Positions 46,288 through 58,189 of a stretch of DNA of 64,000 bases are shown here, piece after piece. The position numbers were made by a program, and so were the translations under genes. Source of the stretch: Microvelia longipes (taxonomy: Eukaryota > Arthropoda > Insecta > Hemiptera > Veliidae). The stretch spans positions 27,695,914 to 27,759,913 of the forward strand of contig JACMZG010000008.1 of NCBI GenBank assembly GCA_018340805.1, read 5' to 3'. Position 1 is the stretch's first letter. Each line of letters starts with the position of its first letter. The notes beneath the pieces were generated by a model. That model saw only the letters and a program-made list of their open reading frames with translations. It was not told the DNA's origin and did not search any database.

Positions 46288-46954
46288 ACAAGAAAGTATT
46301 TTGAGATGTTAAAGATAGTTAGTATGAGAGTTCCAAAAAAAAAATAGAAATAAAGAGGTATTCTTAAACAAAAATATAAAGTCAGACTCATAACTTTGCC
46401 TAATTATATGCATAAGTATCACTTTAACTTAAAGAATACTTTATCGCCAATGTATACGAACTTGAGTACACCGCCAATGTACATGGAATTGAACACATCA
46501 AAAGCAATATCTCCAATAAAGGAGAACTACCCCGTTGTCGATAGGTTAAGATTGATATTAAATACACTATTTACAATTACGTCAAGGTTATAAATCTGCA
46601 AAACATTTAAATCGTCAAAATAAGAATTTTTATTACGAAGTAATATTTTCTAAAATTTTATTAAAGAGCTTAGCACTTTGCCGCCTTTGATGTCTATATG
46701 GTATTTATCTGGAAGCACGTCATTATAAATTGATTTTCCACTTAGTTTTTACGCGTTGGCACTATATTATTGATTAAAATATAACAATGAAAGGTGTCCG
46801 CTTATCTGTATATACAGTGTTAAACATTACTTCATGATATAAAAGAATGCAAAAAATTATATTTTGTATTTTACTAAATAAAAAATCTTAAAAAATAATT
46901 TTAATGCAATAAAACTAAAATCTGTGTTTTTAAATAAACACACACCACACAGAG
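46288..46954. other. A+T-rich DNA with a doubtful 65-codon frame
   Basis: The + strand frame at 46396-46593 has more balanced composition than most here, with a small internal repeat (PMYTNLSTPPMYMEL), but I recognise no family and see no splice pair. Otherwise nothing. Confidence 0.4.
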
Positions 46955-46968
46955 ATATATACATATAC

Positions 46969-47021
<53 letters not shown>

Positions 47022-47035
47022 TTATATATTTATAT
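46955..47035. repeat. (TA)n microsatellite
   Basis: An interrupted TA tract with two slips and a TTTATATA end. Confidence 0.9.
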
Positions 47036-48018
47036 AAATTATTTAAAAGTATATAAACTTTAGAAAAGAGAACCCCTAGTTGATTAAACCAATAAATAAT
47101 GATTACAAAAAAATACCTTTGTCACGAATAATTTGCCTAAAGTCTGTTTTACCTTAAGACTTATAATTTTGACGAGGAAGTAAGTGCCTCGTATTAACAC
47201 AAAAGAAAACGACTATTCCCAAGGAATTCATAAAACGTTGTTTCGTTAACGGCAAACAAATATTCTTAAGTAAATTTATAAATTATTGCACCTGAACTAC
47301 TCATTATAATTGACACTTCAATCATTTTCAATTTTTTAGTTGACATATACGAATGGAAATATGCGTCGCGTCTAATTAAGCAAAAGCGCTGGAAAGAAGA
47401 GTATACACTAGAATATACGACCCAACAAGCATATGTTAGATAAGATTGAGGGATAAACAAAAAAAACTGTAGAACTATTAATATCCTCCACGGTGCCAAG
47501 TCTCGTTCTCACTGCATCATTTAAATTGTTTTCTAACTTTAGAAATTTTACAGAAAAGGCCATTTGGAAAACTCTTTTTCAAAGATTACTAATCTTAAAA
47601 CCTATACTCTAAACATGACAAAACTGGTTAAAAGAACCATCAAAATAGAAGACGTATGTTTACACAGACCAGTCAGAAAAGGCTTTTAAAAATGCATTTA
47701 TCGATAACAAATGTCAGGAAGTTGAATACGTAAAATCAATATATAATTTTAAATAAATACATTTTGAAAAAATAATTAAACAAATGATAACACCGGAGTA
47801 TAAAAGAATTGTGCAATGATAGCCAATATAGGAGGTTTATTTCACATACTAGGAAAATTAAATACATTGAAATTGGCTTGTCGATACTTTTCATTTTATT
47901 TTTATATTAATTTATTTTATACTAAGCAACAAGCAACATATTAACTTTTGGTTTAATAAAAGGTATTAATGTACATATATTACAGAAATAATACTGAATG
48001 GTAGAAAAACAACTTATA
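47036..48018. other. A+T-rich non-coding DNA
   Basis: The - strand frame at 47266-47499 begins at TTG and reads like a hydrophobic leader (APWRILIVLQFFLFIP), but has no ATG before it and no known motif. Nothing else is supportable. Confidence 0.45.
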
Positions 48019-48433
48019 GGACTTCCATTTTACCGAATGGAAGTCCAGTATAATTCGATGAAACAAATTATTCGTTTTATCGAATAATTACTTACATCAC
48101 GCGGTTCGGATGACAGAAATAAAGAGAACTAAACATAAAGAGAAACAAAAAGGAAGTGAAGGGGTCGATTTAAAAAAATGTACATATCTTACTAAAGTTT
48201 TGCAAAGTGGCCTCGAAACACTTGACAAAATGTCATAGAATAAAAAAATATAAAAAATAAAACAGAACAGTGACTTTATCCGAGAAAGCTGACCGAAGTG
48301 CCAAAGACCCATGTTTTTGACATGGGTCCTACTATACTATAGGAAATAGTATAGTAGGAAACAATGGCAAAAAAGTATAGCAGAAACAGAAGTTAAAAAT
48401 ACTGCAATAAAACACTCAGTTGGTTAACCAACT
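48019..48433. repeat. Cluster of five perfect hairpins or palindromes
   Basis: Perfect stems are: 48019-48029 with 48036-48046 (11 bp, loop 6); 48067-48075 with 48082-48090 (9 bp, loop 6); 48306-48313 with 48321-48328 (8 bp, loop 7); 48327-48340 with 48346-48359 (14 bp, loop 5); and the 16-bp palindrome 48418-48433. Their sequences are unrelated to each other. The third and fourth abut, sharing two bases. A 71-codon - strand frame (48097-48312) lies between but is not convincing. Confidence 0.85.
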
Positions 48434-51400
48434 CCTTAAAGCAATTTCTTTTTCTAAATGAAATAAAACCTACTAAGGTTAACCTAAGTAAGGTTAACTT
48501 CGTCAGTGTAAGCATTGGGGTATAGAGCAAAAATTATATTTGTAAATTCATATAGATAATTATGAGGAAGTTTAAATATTCTTGTAACACTATTATTATA
48601 AAGAAGGGAAAACGAAAGGAAATAGTCACAACTATAGGTATAAGTTGCCATCACATTAAAATAATTATATGATATCAGAAATCAAAGTCGTCAAGATTTA
48701 GAGTTCTCGCAGCTTTAGGCTACAGACCTTGATTGACTTCGCAAGTTCATTCCAAATAAAATTATACCAGGTCAGTGACCGTGTTGGGCAGATCGATCCT
48801 TCTTTCGCGCTATAGGTGTAGAAAGCTGACTGCATTGCCTGTATGTTTATACGGAGTAAAGAGAGCAAATTAGATTTGATTATCAGTACTACGATTCTTA
48901 GTCGGAAGTTAACTAATAAAATAGAACGGTAAGAAGTTGGGCCTTAGACAGTAGCAGAGGAAAAAAATCGAAGGGGGTCGAGAAAGAAGTAAGGCCAAGT
49001 TTTATGGACAGGCTAAGAAGTCATCGGAGAAGCGATGAGGAGAGAGGCTGTTTTAACGGTAATTTTTCCATCTCTTACCGACACTCACTTCCCACACCAA
49101 CTTTTCGCTAACTCTTTACCTTGTCCACTGTGTTTACCACGTGACCCACATACAATTCTTTACATACAACGCCAAAACTCCAACAAATCAATAAACACGG
49201 CCTTTCTATAATGAACAAGTACAAACATACGGCACCGGAAGAGATGGCATAGTTTAAAATTCCTCTCACTAAGCCTTGGAATTAAAGAAAATCCTTTGAA
49301 CATCATGTCGAGAAATCAAAGACATTGATGAGATCAAATAAAACATTTACAAGAAAATATTAACCTTAAATCGTCTTTATCATCCCACGCATCTCAACGC
49401 CATAATCCCTGACCCAGATTAAACTTAACATAATAAACTTCCTTACAATTTGCATTACGAACTACGACAACTTGATTACTTGATTCACAACTTTCAAAAA
49501 ATACTCCCATTCATTTTTATTTTCTACCGTCACACTATAGAGAGAATTACTCGACTGGTTGTTTCTATATAAAACTGAGTGACAAGCAAGGAAGTGTTAA
49601 ATTTTTAGTTGTCATTTTTTAATGTCTTCAGCAATTGTTTCCTTCGACAGATTTTTCTTCCAAAACACTTTATATAAAGCGAATCTAAGCAGTTTATGGA
49701 GGAAAATGAATGATTGCAGCCTACAACCGATAAGGTACAGAGAAACGTTATAAGTTTTTTCTTTGCCTCTTATAGAACAACTTGGTTTCAGAAATCTAAA
49801 CAAATGAAGATTTTTTGAATACATTTTAAGGTAAATAATTTTAAGGTGAACAAATTTAACAAAAATAATTAGTATTCAATTAGACATTGAGGCAAACCTA
49901 TTGCCTCAATAATAATTGGTAATTGGCTGTTAATTATTGGGGGTTAATTATACTTGAGTAAGTTATGGTTAGTTATAACTTACACAAATATAACATATCT
50001 TAGTATAGATAACAGAAGGGATCCCAAGGTAGAAGGATGAAGATCACATTGATACTTATAGACAACTACACTTAATTCTTAAAGTTAGCAGCACTGACAG
50101 GTGATAAGGCCTTTATTTTCTAGACAATACCGTAACTACAAGGGTGATATGACAAAGAGTTGGTTCATAAAAATTTGTTCAATATTTAGTGTAAAGTTTT
50201 ATGCGCTTTAGTTATAATGTATGTTCTCACATTCATTTAAAAAATCAACTCTTAAATATCATTTTCCAGTGATAAAAGTCACTTCATATGAAATAATCTC
50301 ACAATTAATGATCGAATGTTCAGGAAATGGTTTGAGGCGGAAACTCCTTCCCATGAGATAACCAAAAGGTTACCTTTGTATATTTGAGATAGTACTGAAG
50401 CATATTTTTTACATAGCTTTGATGGAAACTTTAAAATAAGCTTTATGGTGCATAGCTCGTACACCTTTATGATATATACTAACTAGTGCTCTTAACTAAT
50501 TTTAACAAAAATGGTCTTTCATCCTTTTTCCATTAGATATATTAATACTGAAGTATTGTGACATACCATAGCAATATTATGGTTGTTGTTTTCAAAATTG
50601 CCAGAAAATAGATAAACATACCTGAAACAGACGTCACATAAACATTAGTTTAAAAAAAAACATATGTGCAGGAAAGAAAATATTAGATATCTCCTAATAT
50701 AACATATTGTTGTCATATTACATGATATCAAATTGTATTCATTAGAAATGCAAATAGTAATGATAGCACAAGATATAAAAGAGCGGACGAATGCTATAAT
50801 TTGAAAATAAAAAACTATTATAAATGTTTAACTTAAAAATCACTACGTGATCAATAAAAATTTTATTGACTACTGGCAAAAATAAAGAATTAACTCAGAA
50901 TTGTATAATTTTAATAATTACTTTAATTTAATTTGTAATTAGTTTTGTAGGTGTGACTTATATTTTATTACATCAAAAAATGTTGTAATCACATATATAC
51001 CAAGGAGTGTCATTGCTGCTTCACTTACAGAAAAATATCATGTTTTTTTTTAATTTTTTGTTACTATTATTTTACGGTTAATTATATTTCAATTATATTT
51101 TTTGCATGTCATAAATTATACTTACACTAAATCACATATTCGTGATTTTAAAAATGACAAGAAAACATTCGTTTTGTCAATTTATGCAATTAGGGTTCAA
51201 TTTGATGTAATATTGTGGACCGTGATTTTATGAAGGCGTGGTAAAATAACTTTGGCATTGTTACCTTTCACTTTTTTCTAAACATATCCTAAAGTCATAA
51301 AGTTTTTCCAGTGAATGGCAGAGTTTGGTCCGGCTCGTTACTACTGAACCGAGATAGGCTTTAATTTTATCACACAAAACTGCTTTCAAATCTACAAATC

Positions 51401-52346
51401 CCATAGTTAACACCTAGAAATTCATTTATATACGTTGATGATCCAAAAATTGTCTACTAAAATAACAAATGATGTCCGAGAAGAAATCCATCTTTTTCTT
51501 TTTGTGTTGATATATTTAGATAAAATGTATTTTTAAACGTTTTTCTCATAGAGTTGCGTAAGATTTTTTGATATCAAACTCATCCCTTTTAATATTTGAA
51601 CTTCCTGAATTGTATATCGTTAAGAGAAAGCTCTGATTTAGTTTATTCAGTCAAAGTAATTTGTCATTATAGAAAACTTGTTAAAAAGATATAATACTTG
51701 TCAATTATTTCCCTCTCTTTTATAAACAGATTTTTGTTTTTTAAAAAAGATCACTTTTATTGTGCCCAATTCTTTTAATCTTACAATCCAGTTTTGATTT
51801 CGATAATAACTTTGGTTCCAGGGTTTTTTTGTATAATGTTTAGTTAGAAAGTAAAAAAAAATGGATTGATTGATTATGGATAATTGTTCTAGTACATGAT
51901 TAATGATGGTAAATACTTCCTCTTTTATACCGATTACTCAATTTTCAAAGCTTAAAAAATGTAACAGTTACGAATACTGATCAAAGCAGGTTATACCTGA
52001 CTTTAAGAACAGAAAAACAACTAGGTATTTATACTATTTAAATGAAGCCTCTTTAATAAACTTTTTAGAATTCAAGCTCTGTACCTTTAGTAAATTTTTG
52101 ACGATTAAATTTAATATACAAGCTTAAGGTTTTAAAAATAGTATATGAGAACAGTTACAGACGCTTTCTGCTCCTTATTTAGATTTTATTTATTGGTTTG
52201 TTTATTTACAGTCGGTATTTTTTTAACGTTAACAAATTATATATTTAGTTAAAATTACACACCGTCTGGTTAGGAACCGGTAGTTTTGTTTGATGTAAAA
52301 GCTCATTAATATTCCTTTATTTCTGCTTTGTTTGGCAAAGTATACG
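48434..52346. other. Long stretch without recognisable features
   Basis: 48700-49030 is somewhat GC-richer but gives no long frame. Short frames on the - strand at 49612-49824 and 50279-50464 have no known motif. From 49900 on the DNA is very AT-rich. I see no element with definable edges. Confidence 0.5.
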
Positions 52347-52568
52347 TCATACATATGAAAAACTGTTTAAGGACGTGATTGGTAAATGCTTTTTGGAACG
52401 GTACCTGTCGAAGTTGGGTGGGCGGGAATGGTTAGATGTGAAATATTGTTTCTGTAGTGAGGTATGTCTTGCATATTGACTGACTCGGAGGAACAGGAAT
52501 TCTTGGCGAAGAAGGTCGTCATCTGACCCTTGAGGCCAAGAAGGTAATCTTTTTCTCGGATTGGACAT
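52347..52568 (-). other. GC-richer 73-codon open frame, unrecognised
   Basis: From ATG at 52568 the - strand encodes a basic, polar peptide (for example MSNPRKRLPSWPQGSDDDLL, then RPPNFDRYRSKK) in a stretch that is clearly GC-richer than its flanks. I do not recognise a family. It may be an exon or the relic of a retroelement. The C-terminal eight residues run into AT-rich DNA, so if an exon it ends earlier. Confidence 0.25.
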
Positions 52569-52821
52569 ATTCTTCGGACTCTAACCTTCTACCTTTAACA
52601 TTTTATTCGCTAAAGAATGTTCGTACTTCTCCGTAGCAATTTTAAGAAACTATGCAATTGTATTTTTACTTGGAAAATAATATTGAGACATTACAGTAAC
52701 TAATTTAACATTTATCTGCAGGATAACCAACACAGTATAATTTTTCGTCAAAAGAATATTGCATGTTGAAAAGTATTCATTGACGAACACTAAAGTAATA
52801 ACACTGAACACTAGAAGTAAA

Positions 52822-52995
52822 CATAAGGCCAACGGCCTCTACAACGAGTCGGCGCTTGGGGGGCCACTTCGCAGACACATTGTTGTTGTCTTGTATCAGT
52901 TTATCATATTACTAATTTTTGTAACTGGCATATTGCCTTAATGTTAGCGAATTATCAAATGTAAAAAGGCAAAAACCGCGACTTTTGAAAAAGAT
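52822..52995 (+). repeat. Family B interspersed repeat, fullest copy
   Basis: The head carries AGGCC-AAC-GGCCT (52827-52839), then GAGTCGGCGCTTGGGGGGCC, ACACATTGTTGTTGTCTTGTA, CAGTTTATCATATTAC, TGGCATATTGCC and TTAGCGAATTATCAAATG. The other copies share these blocks in the same order. AAAAGATACACAACT follows at 52989-53003 and also ends the repeat at 7303-7862. It looks like a non-autonomous element of unknown class. Confidence 0.55.
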
Positions 52996-53537
52996 ACACA
53001 ACTACAAGAGATTTGTTTAAAAATAAAAAATACGTGGCCCTTTTAAAAAGATGTTGAACACTGGTGAGTAATAAAGAAAGGCGTTCAAGTCTAGCATCCG
53101 CCAGATTTCTGACATACTGGCATACATCCTACACCATGTTTTAGTACATGCAATCTTTTGTCTTTTAGTCTAAAGCCTAATGGATGTAAAACCCGCATTC
53201 TGAGTAAAACCATCCTTTTAAGGCTAAGTACTTGTTTTCAGTTACAGTACTTTGGATTCAAAAGCGTACATAATGCCGTATTTTTTGGCTGAAATTTTAA
53301 TAGTGAACATTCTCCTTCACACAAACACACACCGCAGCATTACCGTTTACGACATCTTCGGCCCTCCGGCCAAGCAATGGTATTAGGATTTATTAAGTTT
53401 TGCCTTACTGGCAGTTTATTTTATTCATAGTTTTATTTTCACTATTGTAATTTACTCTTTTATTAGACATGGATGAACCTTAGTGAAGAAAAGAATATAA
53501 TAAATATAGAATGTCGGAAGAATATACAAGTCAAGGA
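52996..53537. other. A+T-rich DNA with a GC snap-back
   Basis: GGCC-CTCC-GGCC at 53362-53373 is a further GC-rich snap-back like those heading family B, followed by GTATTAGGATTTATTAAGTTTTGCC..CTGGCAGTTTA, which may be a diverged family B tail (to about 53420). Otherwise nothing. Confidence 0.4.
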
Positions 53538-53590
<53 letters not shown>

Positions 53591-53599
53591 TATATTATA
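53538..53599. repeat. (TA)n microsatellite
   Basis: TA repeats with two single-base slips. Confidence 0.95.
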
Positions 53600-55392
53600 C
53601 TATCCTGACTTTGTGCTATAAGACAATGAAGTAAGATTTAAACTAGCCACAAAAACTATTGACTGAAGGCTTTTCTTGCCATTTAGAATACTTTATGACA
53701 TACCCTGAGTTGCAAAACAACTTATTGCTATCACGAAGGCAGAGTTGAAACTATTATCATGCATTATATATATTTAATTTCATAACGTGCTATAAATTTT
53801 CCAAATAAAAATTCAATGCAGATATATTATAACTCATATCAAAAACTATTAGTTTCAAGTTTTCACGTTTTCTTACATTTTAATAACTCTCACGTTAAAC
53901 TTCTTATGCATGTTGTAATTCCTTTATTAAATATATATTTCGAATATATTTGTTTTTGGTGTCAGTATGTATCGATAACGGAGGTTTTATTTCTATTGTG
54001 AAAGGTTTTGTTTTGTTTCATTGTAGTTAAGTTCGTGAGTTTAGTAACCTAAAATAAAGAAATATAATAAAAACCCCTTAAGACAATTATCAGAACACTT
54101 TCTAGAGTGTTTTATTGTATGTCACACTTTTCGAGGCTTTGTGTCATATTTCTTTAGATTTATTGAGATTATTTACTTATGATTTTCTATCAATATTCAT
54201 GATTAAAACAAATAATGAAAGAACAATAGCTGTCTGCTGATGCTGATTTCATTTTAAAATTTACTGATTGGTAATCTAGCTTATTGACGATTTTTAACTA
54301 TATAACATAAACTTACAAGAGATACTATCCATACTTTTGTGCCAACCTTTGTAATACTTTGTCCTACCAAAGAAGCCCGAACCCGCTATTTTTGAGCTTT
54401 ACAACCAGAAGTTTATTTAAATATATCAACTAATCATAATTATTAATTTAAAAGAATAAGGCAATTTCCGATTTTAATTTCAAAGTCAATCGTCCTGTTT
54501 AAAAAACTGGTCCGAATTCGATTAAAATGCACTGCACTCTAAAAGAAGAAACAAAAATAACCATAGGTAAAGTAAACACCGGAATATTCTTACGTAACCG
54601 GATAATTAAAAAAAAAGACCTGTATGGGGCACTCTGGCATGAGTTGAGTTTAATGTTTTTTTTTGGGGGGTGTTGGAAAGTCGGTTATAAATAAGACTTT
54701 GGTTTTCCGTAGTTTTTAAAATAATAAACCCTCAATTAGTTTTAATAATAATATAAAAATATTTTTATACTTAGCTATAATTATACTTTATTATTTATAT
54801 TATAATAACTATTTACGGGTATTAATTCGATTCAGTAGTCTCTAAATTACTATTATAATAAATATAATAAAACTTTTTTATAATTGTCTGGTATTAGTAC
54901 TTGAGCATATCACTATGATGTGAGCGAGCATTAACACAAGCGTCAATAAAAGTATTAGTAGATTGAACCTAGAATATCGATACACCCCGTAGTATTTTGG
55001 TAAAGTAATTTTATTTATACTATATTATGAGTTGGATTTATTATCTATTCCCCAGGACCCAGTTATTTTACGACTCCTACACACCTACAAAAAAATAACC
55101 ATAGATAACCTCCCCAATGTCAATGAGTGCCACCATCAGGTATTTTTTTAACAATATTCACGTTTAACGTAAAATGATAATTCACCGGTTTATTTAACCA
55201 TGGTTATATATTATTTAGTTTCTTAGAAGTTGGATCATATCGATATATCAGGAACCAGTATTTAATATACCGTTATGATTTTTTGAAATAAATTATATTG
55301 ACTCACATATTATTTTTAAAATATAATTATATTAATTATAGTGAATTAAATAAACTTTGTTAAGCTAAAAATATCCAGGAGTCAGAGGCTAC
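53600..55392. other. A+T-rich non-coding DNA
   Basis: No gene. An unusual run of about ten T followed by six G (54655-54671) is the only compositional oddity. The 61-codon frame at 53816-54001 is Phe/Tyr-rich and unconvincing. Confidence 0.5.
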
Positions 55393-55449
55393 TATATTTA
55401 TTATATGTATATATATATATATTTAATTATATTATATATATAATATATA

Positions 55450-55482
<33 letters not shown>

Positions 55483-55485
55483 ATG

Positions 55486-55538
<53 letters not shown>
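55393..55538. repeat. (TA)n microsatellite, compound
   Basis: TA runs are interrupted by TTTAATTATATT and by GTATAT junctions, then a pure (TA)n of about 36 bases at 55501-55537. Confidence 0.95.
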
Positions 55539-55539
<1 letters not shown>

Positions 55540-57062
55540 CAAGCAACAATTTACTTATACAAAATTTCACTCATTATTTACTTCTTTTTTTATAAAGAAT
55601 TTTTTGCGAAGGAAATACTTTGACTGTATTTCTACGGTATATATTAGGAAAAGTAAAATTAAAGTACTTATTTTATTTATTAAATACAATTATATAATTA
55701 AATAAAATTGCACTTAAGAACATTATAATTAGAACTTTTTTTTCTTTTATAACATAATATCTCGTGATAACAATAATTAAAGGAAAGGAGAGAAAAAAAT
55801 TAAAAACTAATTAGCACAACGGTAGTTGAAGAAAGATAGGATGCCGTAAAGATTCGGATGGCTAATTTTACAAGCAGGAGAAGTAAGGATATGATCTATA
55901 TGGGTTTATGGTACAACAAATAAAGGAAACACAAACAATATGTTATCAAGATATTTAGTATGCAAAAAATATATTTATAAACAGGAAGATACAGTCCTAG
56001 CCCCTTAACACTTCGATGTAATATATTTCTACGATAGTTTATCTACTATTAAAGGAATATGTAAGAAAAGTGATTTTTCCGTAAAAAAAACATTATAGAA
56101 ACGATTTTTTCCAAAAAATTACAAAGAAGAATTCTTCTTGAGAGTTAATACGGCGAGGACCACGAACTCTTCGCGACTTTATTCGATAGCATTAAGTAAA
56201 TTTCTTTAACCTACATATGTCAACGATTATTTAGCTTTTATTAATTATTTTAACCCAAGATTTCTAAAATAAAAGTTAATGACTTCAAAATTTAAAATTA
56301 TCATTACGAAATTATTGCGAAATAAATTGTAACAATTAAAAACAAGAAATGTATCTAATTTTTGTTAACTCTATAAATTTTATTTTATACTCAATATTTC
56401 GTAAAAAAGTATAAACCTCCATCAAGATATCTTACGATTTCAGCAACTACACATGCAACTTATACCGTAATATTTTATTTAACTGTGAAACCGGAAGGTT
56501 TTTTTTTGTTTTAGTGAAAATTTCGAAACGAATAATTGATATTTTTCAGTGTATAACACAGATAACATAACACATAAGCTGTGAAATATAGCACGATTTC
56601 GTATAAAATAAGCAGTTTCTTTGACAAGATAGTATATTAAAGTTTTCATATAGTGTGGCTATTAAATTAACAAGGAAATTCGAAGGATCTCTAAAATTAT
56701 ATATTTTAGCAAATTTCGAAAAAATACTACTAAAATCTTTCTAATTTTAGGTGTATACATTGAATTTTTAGGAGTTATTACTTTATCATAAACTTACATT
56801 TTCTCTGTTATATTCACATATTTTATTTCTAGTCTTATTTCCACTCTTTTATAAAATTACATAAATATAAATACTGCGAAACATTAAACACGCTAATAAT
56901 AAATAATACACTGGACTGTGGCGTCAATTATTCTACATAAACAACCGTCTCTCGACTAAATTTTAAAGAGCCGACCAACAACCGTCTTTCGATTTATTTA
57001 CAGAGCCGGCTTTTAACCAATATAAATTGGTTATGACCAAGCTTTTAAGCCAATATATATAA
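55539..57062. other. A+T-rich non-coding DNA
   Basis: Nothing supportable. A repeat of CCGTCTCTCGA and CCGTCTTTCGA words occurs at 56945 and 56984, close to the candidate exon on the - strand. Confidence 0.5.
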
Positions 57063-57431
57063 TCAAATAACAGAACAACCTAAGAAAAAAAAAGTTAAAT
57101 AAAAGTCAAAAATAAAAAGGAAGAAAAATAAATAAAAACAATTAAGAACATACCGGTGAGATGCGAAAGAAGACAAAACAAAAAAAATGTTTTGTTTAAT
57201 TTGAGGCAGTGGTTGATTAATAATAGTAACAAAATTGTTAATACATTTCTTGATCTCGTCAAATAAACAATACAGACTACTTAATAAAGTATAATTAAGT
57301 AGTAAATCAAGCTTTGATGATAAAGAAGTTGTAATGCTTTGCTGCATTATGTTGCATTCCTGAATCAAAAGATCAAGGCCATCTTCTGATTCTTTAGAAA
57401 ACAATTCCCTTTGGAGTTCACGTACAAAAGT
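57063..57431 (-). CDS. Candidate gene fragment with possible 74-nt intron
   Basis: A frame on the - strand is open from 57431 to 57063 without an early ATG (first in-frame Met codon at 57347-57345). It reads like a helical, polar protein in its first part (SKESEDGLDLLIQECNIMQQ near the start) and then turns into Phe-rich monotony. That change falls exactly at GTATGT (57153-57148), and a tract of T ending CTTAG lies at 57092-57080. Removing the 74-base interval would keep a frame open for 15 more codons to a stop near 57032. This is how a short insect intron looks, but no family is recognised and no upstream exon is found. Confidence 0.3.
   Translation of the reverse strand, partial: TFVRELQRELFSKESEDGLDLLIQECNIMQQSITTSLSSKLDLLLNYTLLSSLYCLFDEIKKCINNFVTIINQPLPQIKQNIFFVLSSFASHRYVLNCFYLFFFLFIFDFYLTFFFLGCSVI
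57080..57153 (-). other. Possible 74-nt intron
   Basis: On the - strand it starts GTATGT and ends with eight or nine T then CTTAG. Length, base composition and both ends fit small introns of insects. Translating through it gives only Phe/Leu/Ile monotony, unlike the sequence before it. Confidence 0.3.
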
Positions 57432-57751
57432 TTAGCTAGGGGCCATTTATTAAACATCATACAAAGTTCACGGTTTTGAAAGTCATTTGCGATGTAAAGA
57501 ACACAATACGTTTTCTATTTACATATTATTATCTTTGATTTGTTTGCAAAATACTGCGTTTTATACAAAGCTGTGTGTATAAAATTATCTAAGTAAAAAG
57601 AAGAATAGCAAGGATCGGGGTCAAAGTTACTCATCTTCAACTGTTCTGATTTTAATTTGGGTCTAAACAGCATAAACAAATGGGGCCTTAAAACAAAAAT
57701 GAAAAATTGATATGTAACTATATATTAACAAAAATTATCGAAGTACTTAAA

Positions 57752-57775
57752 AACCGAGTACTTAAGTACTCGGTT
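57752..57775. repeat. 24-bp perfect palindrome
   Basis: 57752-57763 is the exact reverse complement of 57764-57775, with no spacer; the centre is CTTAAG and it contains GAGTACTT and AAGTACTC. A further AAGTACTT lies 10 bases to its left (57741-57748). Length and perfection are unusual; a two-fold protein-binding site or a scar of a small insertion are both possible. Confidence 0.9.
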
Positions 57776-57954
57776 GAAATAATTTTTGAAAAAAAATATT
57801 GATAAACATTATTACTGCTCACAAGTCCTTTTACTAACTGAGAACAAGATTATAAGGTTTAAATCTTAAGATAATTACCAAATCAGGTTTTTACCAGATA
57901 TTACACAAGAATAACTGAACGAAGAAGACAACTAAAACTATAGTCGGATTTTTT

Positions 57955-58137
57955 ACAAATTTCAACTCTCTAGATAAATACATTGGATCTACGATGGACA
58001 GACACATACAGACAAAAACTTTGTGAAAACCACTTAGGAGGCCTAATAACACCTGAAACGGATAAGTCCAGTAACATCCCGGTTTAGATTTTTAACTTTT
58101 CCTATGTACCTTCGGTATAAATGAGGAAAAGTGAAAA
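57955..58137 (+). mobile_element. Family A dispersed element, 3' part (copy 5)
   Basis: Shared blocks: GGACAGACACATACAGACA (57996-58014), TTTGTGAAAACCACTT (58020-58035), CACCTGAAACG..ATAA, and the terminal stem-loop at 58095-58132, ACTTTTCCT pairing with AGGAAAAGT around a second inner pairing GTACC/GGTA. The 5' half is absent. Copy 6 follows after about 50 bases in the same orientation. Confidence 0.65.
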
Positions 58138-58189
58138 TTAGGTACTCGTACATCGTAATCGGCATCTTGTTTATCAGAAATTTTCTCAA

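Noticed and set aside
47266..47499. 77-codon - strand frame with a signal-peptide-like start
   Set aside because: It starts at TTG, has no upstream ATG in frame, and the hydrophobic start is expected from T-rich DNA.
54655..54671. Processed-pseudogene tail (T run followed by G run)
   Set aside because: No coding similarity on either side; treated as simple sequence.
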